64,000 bases of DNA, from contig AP017605.1 of the NCBI GenBank assembly GCA_002356515.1, positions 4,163,001 to 4,227,000 on the forward strand. Reading direction: 5' to 3'. The notes beneath the pieces were generated by a model. That model was not told where the DNA came from and searched no databases. It saw only the letters and a program-made list of their open reading frames with translations. Shown here one piece after another: positions 63,596 to 64,000 of this stretch. The translations under genes and the position numbers were made by a program. How positions within the stretch are numbered: position 1 is the first letter of the stretch; the number at the start of each line of letters is the position of its first letter. This stretch comes from Mesorhizobium loti (GTDB taxonomy: Bacteria > Pseudomonadota > Alphaproteobacteria > Rhizobiales > Rhizobiaceae).

Positions 63596-63789
63596 CGATT
63601 GGCCGGCCGAAGGCTCGACGGTCTCGGCGTCTCAGGGCACCGCCCTTGGGTTGAAGTCGCGCTCCAGCGTCGGCGATGGCGAAAGCGGTGGCGGATGGGT
63701 ACAAGATCTTCTGGCGTAAGGGCGGATTGCGTTGAATCATAAAGATACGATTCGCAAATACCTCCGGCCACTCTCATTCCTGAAAGACC

Positions 63790-64000
63790 TTGCTCTTGCC
63801 CCTCCTTGTCGCTGCCTCCGCATTCATTGGCGCCTGGATAAGCCTGGTCCTGCATGAGTCTTCTCATGCTCTGGCCGGACATCTGGCAAAATTGCAAATA
63901 AGAGAAATTCATCTCGGCTTGGGACCAACAACACTCCACACCCGCTTGCTGAGAATGGAGGTCCACGTAGGGACTATCCCGCTAGGAGGCTGGACGAGAA
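63790..64000 (+). CDS. M50-type site-2 zinc metalloprotease, partial (window edge)
   Basis: An open frame runs off the window end. It reads LLLPLLVAASAFIGAWISLV, then HESSHALAGHLAKLQIREIH with an HExxH zinc motif (HESSH) in a hydrophobic helix, then LGLGPTTLH and VGTIPLGGWTR, the pattern of M50 intramembrane proteases (HExxH, then IPLGG). An in-frame stop at 63781 leaves TTG 63790 (or 63796) as the start, with GAAAGA upstream. At least 70 residues are visible. Confidence 0.6.
   Translation, partial: MLLPLLVAASAFIGAWISLVLHESSHALAGHLAKLQIREIHLGLGPTTLHTRLLRMEVHVGTIPLGGWTR

Noticed and set aside
63484..63966. 160-residue minus-strand frame at the right edge
   Set aside because: It is antisense to the XRE-type gene end and to the M50 protease start, which has a clear zinc motif.

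Overview
This window looks like chromosomal DNA of a Mesorhizobium-like alphaproteobacterium. It is GC-rich, coding-dense and full of rhizobial intergenic palindromes. It carries a 355-residue channel that I recognise as the orthologue of the Mesorhizobium loti K+ channel MlotiK1, and a housekeeping block (xre, smr, mltA, Tim44-like, fxsA, secB) typical of Rhizobiales. No rRNA, tRNA or CRISPR array was seen.

Layout. 0.3-9.2 kb: a LuxR-type regulator, a Cys-rich small protein, then taurine (tauABC) and alkanesulfonate (ssuADCB) uptake and use, i.e. sulfur scavenging from organosulfonates. 9.4-13.6 kb: small envelope proteins, RlpA-like protein, intracellular PHB depolymerase, BTLCP peptidase, XRE regulator. 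13.6-17.5 kb: smr, mltA, Tim44-like, fxsA, secB. 17.6-33.3 kb: an accessory zone with an IS481 element, an orphan peptide-binding protein, two identical inverted IS5 copies (21052-22208 and 30844-32000), the MlotiK1 orthologue, a compact operon of four small unknown genes lodged in a broken membrane-protein gene, a solo Mrr-type winged helix, lepA, a TadG-like protein, a DUF559 nuclease and an IS110 element. 33.4-37.3 kb: small stress or envelope genes (DUF1223, repeat protein, msrA, DUF4242). 37.5-47.6 kb: a large ATPase-LuxR regulator, cyanide-insensitive-type cytochrome bd, MarR/oxidoreductase pair, ABC-2 exporter, LPG-synthase-like protein. 48-53 kb: flavin monooxygenase, MarR-GNAT pair, PhoX phosphatase. 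53.4-64 kb: Gly-rich protein, NarL-type two-component system, SMR-like protein, PAP2 phosphatase, HAD, DMT transporter/LysR pair, alkyladenine glycosylase, SMP-30-like protein/XRE pair, and the start of an M50 site-2 protease cut by the window edge.

The strongest unusual signal is in the IS110 element. Its 189-nt non-coding left end contains, in the expected order, guide-like segments matching the left target (8/8), right target (7/7) and left donor (9/9) of this very insertion, so both the bridge RNA and its target can be read from sequence. The element sits inside an interspersed repeat whose intact sister copy at 22.2-22.4 kb shows the empty site. Second in interest are the four-gene small-protein operon and the shared upstream elements of the sulfonate genes and their neighbouring LuxR regulator.
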